64,000 nucleotides of DNA from Paractinoplanes ovalisporus (GCF_016834655.1 NZ_JAENHP010000001.1:62001-126000), one strand, 5' to 3'. Shown: positions 25,858-34,309, counted from the first letter of the stretch. Program-made: numbers and translations. Notes: a model not told the origin generated them from the letters alone.

Positions 25858-25873
25858 TGCAATGTGTTGCAAC
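25858..25873. promoter_or_regulatory. Candidate operator of the GAF regulator
   Basis: TGCAA-TGTG-TTGCA (25858-25871) is a perfect dyad, overlapped by the perfect octamer GTTGCAAC (25866-25873), with another GTTGC at 25877. It lies in the 74 bp between the divergent regulator and monooxygenase genes. Confidence 0.5.
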
Positions 25874-25911
25874 CCTGTTGCGGAACGAAGTCGTCGCGGT
25901 CTCGTGGTCGC

Positions 25912-27717
25912 ATGACGCAGACAACCGAGCTCTCCGTACGGCAGCGCGTGGACGACTGGCTCGCGTCCTTCGAAGCCGCGCTGCGGGCCCGGGACGTGCC
26001 GGCCGCGGCCGCGCTGTTCGCCCCCGGCTGTTTCTGGCGTGACCTGGTCGCCTTCACCTGGAACATCACCACGGTCGAGGGCCGCGACGGGGTGACCGAT
26101 CTGCTGACCAGCACGCTCGACGCCGCCGACCCGTCCGGCTTCGAGCTCACCGAGGACCCCACCGAGGCCGACGGGGTGATCGACGCGTGGATCCGGTTCG
26201 AGACCGCGACCGGCCGCGGCACCGGGCACCTGCGCCTGACCTCGGAGGGCGCGTGGACGCTGCTGACGACCCTGCGTGAGCTCAAGGGCTTCGAGGAGTC
26301 GAAGGGTGAGCGGCGGCCGCAGGGTGTGGAGCATGAGCTCAGCAAGGGGCGGCCGTCGTGGAAGGAACGGCGCGAGGCCGAGGCGGCCACACTGGGGGTC
26401 AGCGATCAGCCGTACGTCGTCGTGATCGGCGGCGGGCAGGGCGGGATCGCGCTCGGGGCCCGTCTGCGGCAGCTGGGCGTGCCGGCGCTGGTGATCGACA
26501 AGAACGCGCGGCCCGGTGACCAGTGGCGCGGCCGGTACAAGAGTCTCTGCCTGCACGACCCGGTCTGGTACGACCACCTGCCCTACCTGCCGTTCCCCGC
26601 CAACTGGCCGGTCTTCTCGCCCAAGGACAAGATCGGTGACTGGCTGGAGATGTACACACGGGTCATGGAGGTGCCGTACTGGACCTCTTCCACCGTACGG
26701 ACGGCGGCCTTTGATCCGGAGACGAAGCGCTGGAACGTGGTCGTCGAGCGCGCGGGCGGCGACACCGTGCAGCTGACGCCGGCCCACGTGGTGTTCGCGA
26801 CCGGGATGTCCGGCAAGCCCAACTATCCGGAGCTGCCGGGTCAGGACGTCTTCCGCGGCGAGCAACACCACTCGAGCCGGCATCCGGGCCCGGAGGCGTA
26901 CGAGGGAAAGCGGGTTGTGGTTGTCGGGTCGAACAACTCAGCGTTCGACATCTGCGGTGCACTGTGGGAGCACGACGCCGACGTGACCATGGTGCAGCGT
27001 TCGTCGACGCACATCGTGAAGTCGGCTTCGCTCATGGACATCGGGCTCGGCGACCTCTACTCGGAGCGGGCGGTCGCGAACGGGGTGACCACCGACAAGG
27101 CCGACATGATCTTCGCATCGATCCCGTACCGGATCATGCATGAGTTCCAGATCCCGCTGTACGAGCAGATGGCCGAGCGCGACGCCGAGTTCTACGCCCG
27201 CCTCGAGAAGGCCGGGTTCCGGCACGACTGGGGCGCCGACGGTTCCGGGCTGTTCATGAAGTACCTGCGACGCGGTTCCGGCTACTACATCGACGTGGGC
27301 GCGGCCGACCTGGTCGCCGACGGGCGGGTCAAGCTCGCGCACGGCCAGGTGGACCATCTCACCGAGGACGCGGTGGTGCTGGAGGACGGCACCACGCTGC
27401 CGGCCGACCTGGTGGTCTACGCGACCGGGTACGGCTCGATGAACGGCTGGGTGGCCGACATCGTCGACGCTCGGACGGCCGAGCGGGTCGGGAAGGTGTG
27501 GGGCCTCGGCTCGGACACACCGAAGGACCCGGGGCCGTGGGAGGGCGAGCAGCGCAACATGTGGAAGCCCACCCAGCAGGAGAACCTGTGGTTCCACGGC
27601 GGCAACCTGCACCAGTCGCGGCACTACTCGCTCTATCTGGCGTTGCAGCTCAAGGCCCGGTACGAGGGTGTGCCCACTCCCGTTTACCGGTTGCAGGAGT
27701 CGCATCACACCGGATGA
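25912..27717 (+). CDS. Flavin-containing (Baeyer-Villiger-like) monooxygenase with N-terminal NTF2-like domain
   Basis: A 601-residue protein. Residues 8-110 resemble a SnoaL/NTF2-like fold (WLASFEAALRARDVPAAAALF, GCFWRDLVAFTW). From about 163 a Rossmann FAD site (VVVIGGGQGGIALGARL) starts, followed by GDQWRGRYKSLCLHDP, YVDHLP-like WYDHLPYLPFP, a second NADPH motif (VVVVGSNNSAFDICGAL) near 332, and a final VYATGY. These are typical of flavoprotein monooxygenases of the FMO/BVMO group; the same fused layout is common beside GAF regulators. It would insert oxygen into a ketone, aldehyde or amine using NADPH. ATG 25912; divergent from its probable activator. Confidence 0.88.
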   Translation: MTQTTELSVRQRVDDWLASFEAALRARDVPAAAALFAPGCFWRDLVAFTWNITTVEGRDGVTDLLTSTLDAADPSGFELTEDPTEADGVIDAWIRFETATGRGTGHLRLTSEGAWTLLTTLRELKGFEESKGERRPQGVEHELSKGRPSWKERREAEAATLGVSDQPYVVVIGGGQGGIALGARLRQLGVPALVIDKNARPGDQWRGRYKSLCLHDPVWYDHLPYLPFPANWPVFSPKDKIGDWLEMYTRVMEVPYWTSSTVRTAAFDPETKRWNVVVERAGGDTVQLTPAHVVFATGMSGKPNYPELPGQDVFRGEQHHSSRHPGPEAYEGKRVVVVGSNNSAFDICGALWEHDADVTMVQRSSTHIVKSASLMDIGLGDLYSERAVANGVTTDKADMIFASIPYRIMHEFQIPLYEQMAERDAEFYARLEKAGFRHDWGADGSGLFMKYLRRGSGYYIDVGAADLVADGRVKLAHGQVDHLTEDAVVLEDGTTLPADLVVYATGYGSMNGWVADIVDARTAERVGKVWGLGSDTPKDPGPWEGEQRNMWKPTQQENLWFHGGNLHQSRHYSLYLALQLKARYEGVPTPVYRLQESHHTG

Positions 27718-27726
27718 CCCCGCGGG

Positions 27727-27756
27727 CGCCGGCCGGGATGTGATTCCCGGCCGGCG
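27727..27756. terminator. Bidirectional hairpin between convergent genes
   Basis: CGCCGGCCGGGA (27727-27738) and TCCCGGCCGGCG (27745-27756) are perfect 12 bp arms with a 6-base loop, placed between the convergent monooxygenase and reductase genes. Confidence 0.8.
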
Positions 27757-27764
27757 ATGCCGGG

Positions 27765-28340
27765 TCAGGCTACGGCCGCGAACCCGCCGTTCCACGAGAG
27801 CTTCTCGCCGGCGGCCAGGGTGATCTGCAGGAAGGCGAGCGACTCGAGCTCGCGCGCCCGCTTGAGCGAACCGGCGTCGACCGCGCGCAGGCCGGCCGCG
27901 CTGACCACGTCGGCCACGGCGGCCTTGGCGTCGGTGTCGTCGCCGGCGATCAGCACGGCGGTGGTCTCGGTGCCGACCGAGCCGGTGGCCAGGGTGCCGG
28001 CGAAGTTGGTGTTGAACGCCTTCACGACCTGGGACTGCGGCAGCGCCCGGGCCAGCTCGGCCGCGGCCGAACCGTCGGCGGGGACGGTCAGGTTGTCGAA
28101 GGTGGCGAAGTCGACCGGGTTGGTGATGTCGACGACGACCTTGCCGGCGAGCTGGGCGCCGCGGGTGGCGACGATGTCGGCCAGCGCGGCGTGCGGGACC
28201 GCGAGGATGACGATGTCGCCGGTCACGGCCTGGTCGGCGCTCGACGTGTTGAGCTGCTGGACGGTGTGGCCGCCCTTGGCGACGAGCCCGCCGATGGCCT
28301 GACCCATGTTGCCGGTGCCGAGGATGCTGATGTTCGCCAT
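27765..28340 (-). CDS. NADPH-dependent F420-reductase-like protein
   Basis: A 191-residue Rossmann protein: ISILGTGNMGQAIGGLVAKGGHTV at the start, DIVILAVPHAAL, VVDITNPVDF, and VVKAFNTNFAGTL, the signature of the F420H2:NADP oxidoreductase/NADP-reductase fold family (also close to the STEAP-like reductases). It probably transfers hydride between NADPH and a flavin or deazaflavin. ATG 28340 has GGGAGGG upstream. It is divergent from a MarR gene and two matching operators lie between them, so the pair forms a typical MarR-controlled reductase module, often for electrophile or oxidative stress. Confidence 0.85.
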   Translation of the reverse strand: MANISILGTGNMGQAIGGLVAKGGHTVQQLNTSSADQAVTGDIVILAVPHAALADIVATRGAQLAGKVVVDITNPVDFATFDNLTVPADGSAAAELARALPQSQVVKAFNTNFAGTLATGSVGTETTAVLIAGDDTDAKAAVADVVSAAGLRAVDAGSLKRARELESLAFLQITLAAGEKLSWNGGFAAVA

Positions 28341-28361
28341 GATGCCCTCCCGAGCCGTCAT

Positions 28362-28410
28362 TGGTTGTTGCGACAACCATTGCACGTACGGGAGGTTGTA
28401 GCAACAACTA
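28362..28410. promoter_or_regulatory. Two 18 bp MarR-type operators
   Basis: TGGTTGTTGCGACAACCA (28362-28379) is an almost perfect dyad; AGGTTGTAGCAACAACTA (28393-28410) is a second copy, 31 bp on. Both have GTTGT/ACAAC half-sites and sit between the divergent reductase and MarR genes. Confidence 0.75.
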
Positions 28411-28426
28411 ATGTCGTGCGAAACTG

Positions 28427-28957
28427 GTGACCGTGGACACGCGATGGCTCGACAGCAAGCAGAAGGCGGCCTGGGTACGACTGGCGGCCGTGCTCGAACT
28501 CCTGCCGGCCGCCCTGGACTCGCAACTCAGACGCGACGCCCAGCTGACGCACTTCGACTACTTCGTGCTCGCCATGCTCTCCGAGGCGCCCGGCCGGACA
28601 TTGCGCATGACGGCCCTGGCCGAACACACGACGGCGACCCTGGCCCGCCTGTCCCATGTTGTGCAGCGGCTGGAAACGCGCGGACTGCTCGAGCGTTTCC
28701 CGTGCCCCGAGGACAAACGCGCAACCAATGCGCGCCTCACCGACGACGGGTGGGCGAAAGTGCGCGAAGCCGCACCGGGACACGTGGCGACCGTACGGGA
28801 AAACGTCATTGATGCCCTGACGCCCGAACAGGTCACGCAGCTGGCCGGCATCGCCGACGCGATCCTGCACCGGCTCGATCCGGAACGCGCGCGGGCGGCC
28901 GTTTACGAGCGATACGACCTCAACCACTCAGAAGACGGGCCTACCGGCCGACGCTAA
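28427..28957 (+). CDS. MarR-family transcriptional regulator
   Basis: A 176-residue winged-helix protein: LTHFDYFVLAMLSEAPGRTLRM, ALAEHTTATLARLSHVVQRLE (recognition helix), then the wing LERFPCPEDKRATNARLTDDG and a C-terminal dimerisation helix. GTG 28427 and GTG 28433 are both possible starts, 17-23 bp after the second operator, so autoregulation is expected. Family members dissociate from DNA on binding phenolic or oxidised ligands. It probably represses the divergent reductase gene. The diguanylate cyclase gene follows 5 bp later and may be co-transcribed. Confidence 0.88.
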   Translation: MTVDTRWLDSKQKAAWVRLAAVLELLPAALDSQLRRDAQLTHFDYFVLAMLSEAPGRTLRMTALAEHTTATLARLSHVVQRLETRGLLERFPCPEDKRATNARLTDDGWAKVREAAPGHVATVRENVIDALTPEQVTQLAGIADAILHRLDPERARAAVYERYDLNHSEDGPTGRR

Positions 28958-28961
28958 CGGC

Positions 28962-30383
28962 GTGACAAAGCCACTGCGCGCTCAGCTGGCGGCGGTGGCG
29001 GTCTTCGCCGTCGCCGTCCAGGTGCTGCTGCCGTGGCTGCCCGTCGGTTTCGGGCGCGCCCTGGCCGACGTGCTCATCGCCGTCCCGGCCGGTTTCGCCT
29101 CGTACTTCTACTGGCGTCGCATCCGTCACGAGACCGGCCGGGCCCGGGCGTCGGTTCTGGTCGGCGCGGTCGCGGGCGGCTTCTGGTCGCTGGCCAACCT
29201 GATGTTCCTGGCCGACGACATCTTCCACGAGCCGCCGATCTACCTCGCCGGCAACCTGTCCGCGCTCGTCGCCGCCGTGCTGCTGCCGGTCGGGGTCTAT
29301 CTGCACGCGCCGCCGACGCGCGGCGCCAACCGTTACCGGGCCCTGCTCGACGTGGCCGCGGTCTCCGGCGCCGTGTTCGCGCTGGCCTGGGTGCATGTGC
29401 TGGCCCAGGCCGCCGGCAACACGGGCTACACCTTCGCGTCCGCCCTCACGGCCTTCGAGGTGCTGGCGGCGGCGGTCGCGGTGGTCACCATGTCGCAGAA
29501 CCTTCCCGGCCGCACGGGATATGCCCCGCGCACGCTCGGCGCGGCCTCGGTGACCCTGGCCGCGATCGCCATGACCGGTCTGCACAACAGCATCGAGGGG
29601 CATCCGTGGTACGCGCACGGTGTCGGCGGCGGTTACCTGCTCGCGGCCGGGCTCGCCCTGGTCGCCAGCCGCCTCGAGACGCCCCGCGAGGCACCGGCCG
29701 GCGCGTCACGACACTTCTCGGGCGTGTGGGCTTTCCTCCCGTACGTCCCGTTCCTGCTCGCCGTCGCCGCGAGCGCGGCCGAGCAACTGCGCGACGGATC
29801 GCTCAGCCCGGTGCTCGTCTGGGTTCTGCTCGCCACGTTCACGCTCGTGCTCGTACGCCAGTTCCTGACCGTCGCGATCGTCGGCGGACTCGCGGTCAAA
29901 CTCGAGCAACAACGCACGGAACTCGCGCATCAGGCGCACCACGACGCGCTGACCGGTCTGCACAATCGCGCAGCCTTCCACAAGCTGGGCGCCGCGCTGG
30001 TCCGCGCCGAGGCGACGGTCCTGCTGATCGACCTCGACCGGTTCAAACCGATCAACGACCGGTTGGGGCACGCCGCCGGCGACGAGGCGCTGACGGTCGT
30101 GGCCCGGCGACTTCTTGGCGCCGTACGGCCGGAGGACCTGATCGCACGCATCGGAGGCGACGAGTTCGCGCTGGTGCTGCCCGGCCCGCCCGGCGACGAC
30201 GCGGCCGCGCGTATCCGTACGGCGTTGACCGCACCCATGTCGATCCGCGGCGAGACGGTGTCCGTGGGTGCGAGCGTCGGCGCCGCCACCACGACCGGGA
30301 ACCGTCCGCTGGACGACCTGTTGCACGAGGCCGACACCGCCATGTACGCCGCCAAGTCGGCCCGCGTGCGCGTACGTGTTTGA
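28962..30383 (+). CDS. Membrane-anchored diguanylate cyclase (GGDEF)
   Basis: A 473-residue protein. Residues 1-310 contain about nine hydrophobic helices forming an integral membrane sensor without a recognised name. The cytoplasmic C-terminal 160 residues are a GGDEF domain: HHDALTGLHNRAAFHKLG, LLIDLDRFKPINDRLGHAAGDE, and the active-site IGGDEFALVLP. It would make c-di-GMP from two GTP. An RxxD product-inhibition site is not evident five residues before GGDEF (the sequence is RPEDLIAR-IGGDEF, so R-P-E-D is a candidate). GTG 28962 starts 5 bp after the MarR stop. Confidence 0.88.
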   Translation: MTKPLRAQLAAVAVFAVAVQVLLPWLPVGFGRALADVLIAVPAGFASYFYWRRIRHETGRARASVLVGAVAGGFWSLANLMFLADDIFHEPPIYLAGNLSALVAAVLLPVGVYLHAPPTRGANRYRALLDVAAVSGAVFALAWVHVLAQAAGNTGYTFASALTAFEVLAAAVAVVTMSQNLPGRTGYAPRTLGAASVTLAAIAMTGLHNSIEGHPWYAHGVGGGYLLAAGLALVASRLETPREAPAGASRHFSGVWAFLPYVPFLLAVAASAAEQLRDGSLSPVLVWVLLATFTLVLVRQFLTVAIVGGLAVKLEQQRTELAHQAHHDALTGLHNRAAFHKLGAALVRAEATVLLIDLDRFKPINDRLGHAAGDEALTVVARRLLGAVRPEDLIARIGGDEFALVLPGPPGDDAAARIRTALTAPMSIRGETVSVGASVGAATTTGNRPLDDLLHEADTAMYAAKSARVRVRV

Positions 30384-30572
30384 CGGCCGATCATGCGCGT
30401 TTCACGGCCATGCGCGTTTCACGGCCATGCGCGTTGAGCTCCCGCTCGTTCTCAGCGTGCGGCGTTTGACTGCCCATTCGTTCGTTCAGCCTGCGCGTTT
30501 GCCAGCTGCTCGTTCGTTTGACGACCGCTCGTTCGTTCAGGGTGCACGTTTGCCGGCTGCTCGTTCGTTCAG
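30381..30572 (+). repeat. Two degenerate repeat arrays after the cyclase gene
   Basis: From the TGA at 30381 a 17 bp unit (CGCGTTTCACGGCCATG) is repeated about three times to 30437, its sequence resembling the gene's last codons. A second unit of about 62 bp containing CTCGTTCGTT(C/T) and GC(G/A)CGTTTGCC(A/G)GCTG occupies 30470-30572 twice and runs into the stop of the convergent gene. Confidence 0.75.
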
Positions 30573-31129
30573 CGGAGGGCCACGGTCACGCCGCCGGAGA
30601 GCAGCGAGTCGTGCAGCTCCAGGCGGGTCAATGCCGTTTTGCGGGGGACGTCGAAGACCAGCTTGCCGGTGACACGCTCGCCGGGGTCGAGCCTCTCCAG
30701 GAACGTCTTCGTGTTGCGGTTCGCGTAGACGCCGGCCAGGTCGTCGTTGTCGTACGACGCGCCGGTCTTGTCGAACGCCTTCTGGGCGCGGCCCACGAAG
30801 TACTTCGGCTCGCCGGCGATGTTTCGTACTGACAGGCTCACCACGCAGAAACGGCCCTTCGCCGTGCGGGCGAGGTGTTCGAGACCCACCCGCGTCCGCG
30901 TGCAGTCGACCTTGGAGACCACGAACTCGAATTTCCCGTCACGCACCCGGTCACCCACGCCCGGCGGTGGTTTCGGCGACTTCGACACGGCCGGGCGGGA
31001 CGCGGTGGCGGCGGCCGGCTCGCCGCGGACGCCGTATTGCTGCGCGGCGACCCCGGCGAAGAACAGGACGACGATGGCAACGCACGCGAGCAGGGCCGCT
31101 AGGAGGGGCTTCCTGCTCGCGCGCGTCAT
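30569..31129 (-). CDS. DUF4352-type membrane-anchored extracellular protein
   Basis: A 186-residue protein. An N-terminal helix (LLAALLACVAIVVLFFAGVAA) acts as signal anchor, followed by a Pro/Ser linker and an Ig-like domain of about 120 residues: VGDRVRDGKFEFVVSKVDC, GRFCVVSLSVRNIAGEPKYF, LDPGERVTGKLVFDVPR. This strand order is the telokin-like DUF4352 fold found in actinobacterial surface proteins. Two Cys could form a disulphide. Function unknown; extracellular by topology. Preceded by no strong ribosome-binding site. Confidence 0.78.
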   Translation of the reverse strand: MTRASRKPLLAALLACVAIVVLFFAGVAAQQYGVRGEPAAATASRPAVSKSPKPPPGVGDRVRDGKFEFVVSKVDCTRTRVGLEHLARTAKGRFCVVSLSVRNIAGEPKYFVGRAQKAFDKTGASYDNDDLAGVYANRNTKTFLERLDPGERVTGKLVFDVPRKTALTRLELHDSLLSGGVTVALR

Positions 31130-31148
31130 TCCCTAACTGTGCGTCACA

Positions 31149-31175
31149 GGGCGAACCCGGTCAGTGGATTCGCCC
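31149..31175 (-). terminator. Hairpin after the CBM2 metalloprotease gene
   Basis: GGGCGAA (31149-31155) pairs with TTCGCCC (31169-31175) around a 13-base loop, 14 bp past the stop of the minus-strand gene. Short arms, so only moderate support. Confidence 0.4.
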
Positions 31176-31188
31176 CTGATCCGACAAA

Positions 31189-32430
31189 TCAGCGGCCGTA
31201 CCGGCTCTTCAGATGGCGCCACCAGTCGCGCAGCATCCACTTGTCGAAGTCGGTGATCTGGGTGGCGGAACCGGCCTTCATGATGAAGCCCTGCCCGGGC
31301 GTGGGGTCCCAGTCGTAGAAGTCGTCCAGGCCGTACGTGTGCCCGAGCTCGTGCAGATAGATGTGGATGTTCGAGGCGTTCACGTTGCTCAGGAAGTATT
31401 CGGATCCGACCCGCTGACCCCAGTCCCCGCCCGCGCCGCCCTGGAAGCCGGCGGTCAGCCACAGCGAGTGGTCGTAGTGACGGGACGCGCCGCCCGGGCA
31501 ACCGTTGTAGTTGCCGTCCTGATGGAAGAACCGGCCGCACGCGGGTGCGCATTGTGGCGCGTTCTCGTTGATGTTGTTGACGTAGATGTCCACGGAGTTG
31601 TCGGTCCACTCCAACTGTGCACGATCGCGCACCGCCCAGCCGACGACCTTCACCGGCACCTGCTTGTACGGCCAGTTGTTCCAGCCCTGCCCGTTGTCGA
31701 GCATGACGTCCATCCACTTCTGGTACTGCCGTTGCAGCGCCGCCGCGATGGCGTCCCGCTGGGTGGCCGTGACGTGCGCGGTCGAGTCCCAGCGCACGCA
31801 GTAGTTGATGGCGCCGCCGCCCGCGACGAGTTGGTCCCAGCCGTAGTTCCTGAAGCCGTACAGGTTGCTGTAGGTCTGTTCCTGATGTGACCAGACCGCG
31901 GCGAGCGGTTGCACGAGGCTCGACGGCGGGTTCCACGGATCACCGGTCGGCGGAGTCGTCGGTGGCGTCGTGGGCGGTGTTGTCGGGGGCGTTGTTGGTG
32001 GCGTCGTCGGGGGTGTTGTCGGTGGCGTCGTTCCGGTGCAGGCGGTTCCGTTCACGGCGAACGACGCCGGCACCGGGTTCGCGCTCGTGAACGAACCGTT
32101 GAAACCGAGCGACACCGTGCCGCCGGCGGGTACCGAGCCGTTCCAGCTCGCGTTCGCGACGCTCACGGTCGAACCGCTCTGCGCGAACGTCCCGTTCCAG
32201 CCCTGCACGACTTTCTGCCCCGCATCGGGGAACGCGAACGTGAGCGTCCACCCGTTGAGGGCGTCGCCCAGGTTCGCGATCGTCACCGAAGCCCCGAACC
32301 CGCCCGACCACTGGTTGGTCACCGCGTACGTGACGCGGCACCCCACCGCCGCGTACGCGGGACGCAGCACCGCGATGACCGAGAACGCCGCCATGAGGCA
32401 GGCGGCCAGCCAGACGACCCGTCGTTTCAT
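31189..32430 (-). CDS. Secreted CBM2-linked zinc metalloprotease (snapalysin-like active site)
   Basis: A 413-residue secreted protein. Signal peptide 1-27 ending AYA; a CBM2 cellulose-binding module at 28-131 (CRVTYAVTNQWSGGFGASVT ... Cys31/Cys131 pair); a PPTT linker of about 30 residues; then a catalytic region from 165. HELGHTYGLDD at 360-370 is a metzincin HExxHxxGxxD motif (His360, Glu361, His364, Asp370), with IMKAG at 383-387 as Met-turn. The Asp as third ligand is as in snapalysin-type proteases. The protein would be held on cellulose while cleaving peptides. The start lacks an obvious strong ribosome-binding site but the signal peptide fixes it. Confidence 0.85.
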   Translation of the reverse strand: MKRRVVWLAACLMAAFSVIAVLRPAYAAVGCRVTYAVTNQWSGGFGASVTIANLGDALNGWTLTFAFPDAGQKVVQGWNGTFAQSGSTVSVANASWNGSVPAGGTVSLGFNGSFTSANPVPASFAVNGTACTGTTPPTTPPTTPPTTPPTTPPTTPPTTPPTGDPWNPPSSLVQPLAAVWSHQEQTYSNLYGFRNYGWDQLVAGGGAINYCVRWDSTAHVTATQRDAIAAALQRQYQKWMDVMLDNGQGWNNWPYKQVPVKVVGWAVRDRAQLEWTDNSVDIYVNNINENAPQCAPACGRFFHQDGNYNGCPGGASRHYDHSLWLTAGFQGGAGGDWGQRVGSEYFLSNVNASNIHIYLHELGHTYGLDDFYDWDPTPGQGFIMKAGSATQITDFDKWMLRDWWRHLKSRYGR

Positions 32431-32496
32431 CGCTCCTCCGATTGCGTGGTCCGTTTTTCGCTAGCGACCGAACGATCGCCAGGGTGGGATGGGCCC

Positions 32497-33396
32497 ATGA
32501 CTTCTCCCCGCGTGCCGGGTGCGGCCGTTGCCGCCGCGTCCGTCACGGTCGTTTTCTGGGCCTCGGCGTTCGTCGGGATCCGGGCCGCGGCCCCCCACTT
32601 CTCCCCCGGCGCGCTCGCGCTCGGCCGCCTTCTGTCCGGTTCCGTGGTGCTGTTGCTGTTTCTGGCCGTACGGCGTCAGGGCCTCCCGCCGCGCGCCGCG
32701 TGGCCCGGCATCGCGATCAGCGGCGTGCTCTGGTTCGGGCTGTACATGGTGGCGCTGAACTGGGGCGAGGAACTCGTCGACGCCGGCACCGCCGCGATGG
32801 TGGTCAACGTCGGCCCGGCCCTGATGGCCCTGCTCGCCGGTTGGCTGCTGCACGAGGGTTTCCCGCCGCGCCTGCTGGCCGGCATCGGGGTGTCGTTCGC
32901 CGGCGCGGTCGTGGTCGGCGTGTCGATGTCGGGCGGCGGCCGGGCGTCGGTGCTGGGCGTGCTGCTGTGCCTGGTCGCCGCGGTCACGTACGCGTCCGGG
33001 GTGGTGGCCCAGAAGCCGGCCCTGCGGCACGCGTCGGCCCTGCAGGCCACCACGTTCGGCTGCCTGATCGGGGCGGTGGCCTGCCTCCCGTTCGCCGGTC
33101 AGCTGATCTCCGACGTCGCCCGGGCGCCGCTGTCGGCCACGCTCAACGTGGTCTACCTGGGCGTCTTCCCGACGGCGGTGGCGTTCACGACCTGGGCGTA
33201 CGCGCTCGCGCGCACTACCGCGGGCAAGATGGGCTCCACGACGTACGCGGTTCCGGTCGTCGTGATCCTCCTGTCGTGGCTGATCCTCGACGAGGTTCCC
33301 GGCCTGCTCGCCCTCGCCGGCGGGGCGTTGTGCCTGGCCGGTGTGGCCGTTTCCCGCAGCCGCCCCCGGGCCGCCCTTATGCGCGCGCACCAGTGA
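32497..33396 (+). CDS. EamA/DMT-superfamily permease
   Basis: A 299-residue integral membrane protein with ten hydrophobic helices in two EamA repeats (AASVTVVFWASAFVGIRAAA at the start; LGVLLCLVAAVTYASGVVAQ opening the second). The family (RhaT/YdcZ relatives) exports metabolites or amino acids by proton antiport; substrate cannot be inferred. ATG 32497; the frame is open further upstream but no helix or start supports extension. Divergent from the metalloprotease gene with 66 bp between them. Confidence 0.87.
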   Translation: MTSPRVPGAAVAAASVTVVFWASAFVGIRAAAPHFSPGALALGRLLSGSVVLLLFLAVRRQGLPPRAAWPGIAISGVLWFGLYMVALNWGEELVDAGTAAMVVNVGPALMALLAGWLLHEGFPPRLLAGIGVSFAGAVVVGVSMSGGGRASVLGVLLCLVAAVTYASGVVAQKPALRHASALQATTFGCLIGAVACLPFAGQLISDVARAPLSATLNVVYLGVFPTAVAFTTWAYALARTTAGKMGSTTYAVPVVVILLSWLILDEVPGLLALAGGALCLAGVAVSRSRPRAALMRAHQ

Positions 33397-33742
33397 CCGC
33401 GCTTCGCGTCGGGTCATCTTGGCGCCGTCGTCGACCTCCGCCGTCAGCGCGACCGTGCCGACCGCGCGGCGTCGCCTGGGAGGATGAGCCATCGGCCCCT
33501 CGATCCGCCTCGGGGAAACACACACGTAACAGGTTCGGCGCAGGTTAACGATGCTTTTCGATGGACGTCAATCGATGCGTTCAGATGGTGGGAGCGCTCC
33601 CAGAATTCGTTCGTAAGTCTTGCGTAAAGGAATCGAGGCTCGTACGATCTTTCGCCTTGTTAGCGTTAACAGCGCACGCTCGGTGCGCGGCTGCCGCCAG
33701 CCGTCGTGCCGGGTGATGTGGTGGCCGAGCCGCGCGAGGCCG
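33397..33742. other. Gene-free stretch holding an orphan CebR/CelR-like box
   Basis: No coding sequence is recognised on either strand. The stretch is less GC-rich than its surroundings from 33530 to 33690 and has a perfect 14 bp palindrome, a second dyad GTTAGCGTTAAC at 33659-33670, and promoter-like AT-rich hexamers. Confidence 0.55.
33589..33602. promoter_or_regulatory. CebR/CelR-type operator TGGGAGCGCTCCCA
   Basis: The perfect palindrome TGGGAGCGCTCCCA is identical to the operator known for the LacI-family repressors CelR (Thermobifida) and CebR (Streptomyces), which control cellulase and cellobiose-uptake genes. Here no gene starts within 500 bp downstream on the plus strand; the nearest cellulase is 3.3 kb away. 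Confidence 0.75.
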
Positions 33743-34165
33743 TCAGTCGAGCAACCAGCCGCTCACGGACTGGGCCGCCGGAGTCAGCGACACAACCAGC
33801 ACCAGCAGCATCGCGACGGTGCTGCCGATCAGGGCGTACACGTGGCGGCGGCCGTGGGTGTAGCCGAGCAGGAACGCCATCACCGAGACGAACAGGCCGA
33901 GCCCAGCCAGAACCGGCCCCAACGACAGAACGACACCAACCGGCAGCGTCCACACCCAGCCCGAACTGATGTCGAGATCGGCAGTGACCGCGTCACCCTG
34001 GGCCGGGATGTACCAGTGACCGGCCAGATCGGCGGCCCGCGCCATAGCGAGGTAGCCGCAGAGGGCATACAGGGCGGAAAAGCCGTACTGCACACCAACC
34101 AGGGTCCACGCCCCGGCGCGGTCCGAGGTCGGCGCGCTGCCACGCGTAGCCACCGTCGTCGTCAT
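33743..34165 (-). CDS. Small integral membrane protein, hypothetical
   Basis: A 140-residue protein with four hydrophobic segments: VGVQYGFSALYALCGYLAMA, WVWTLPVGVVLSLGPVLAGL, LFVSVMAFLLGYTHG and YALIGSTVAMLLVLVVSLTP. The loop between helices 1 and 2 (HWYIPAQGDAVTADLDISSG) is polar. No family is recognised. ATG 34165 is chosen because the upstream in-frame extension to 34294 is low-complexity and has no ribosome-binding site. It stands alone between two intergenic regions. Confidence 0.65.
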   Translation of the reverse strand: MTTTVATRGSAPTSDRAGAWTLVGVQYGFSALYALCGYLAMARAADLAGHWYIPAQGDAVTADLDISSGWVWTLPVGVVLSLGPVLAGLGLFVSVMAFLLGYTHGRRHVYALIGSTVAMLLVLVVSLTPAAQSVSGWLLD

Positions 34166-34309
34166 CGGCGCATCGTAACGGAGCGTCGCCACTTGTCGAA
34201 TCCGCCGGGTTCCACACAGTGAGACAGCAATGGAGCAGCCACCGCCTCCCCCGCCCACCCCAGGGGAGTTGGGCTGGACGCTACACCTTGTCAAGCCACA
34301 GGTGGCTGG

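Noticed and set aside
33620..34222. A 200-codon plus-strand open frame downstream of the CebR-type box
   Set aside because: It is antisense to the small membrane protein gene, lacks a ribosome-binding site and has Arg/Gln-rich low-complexity composition.
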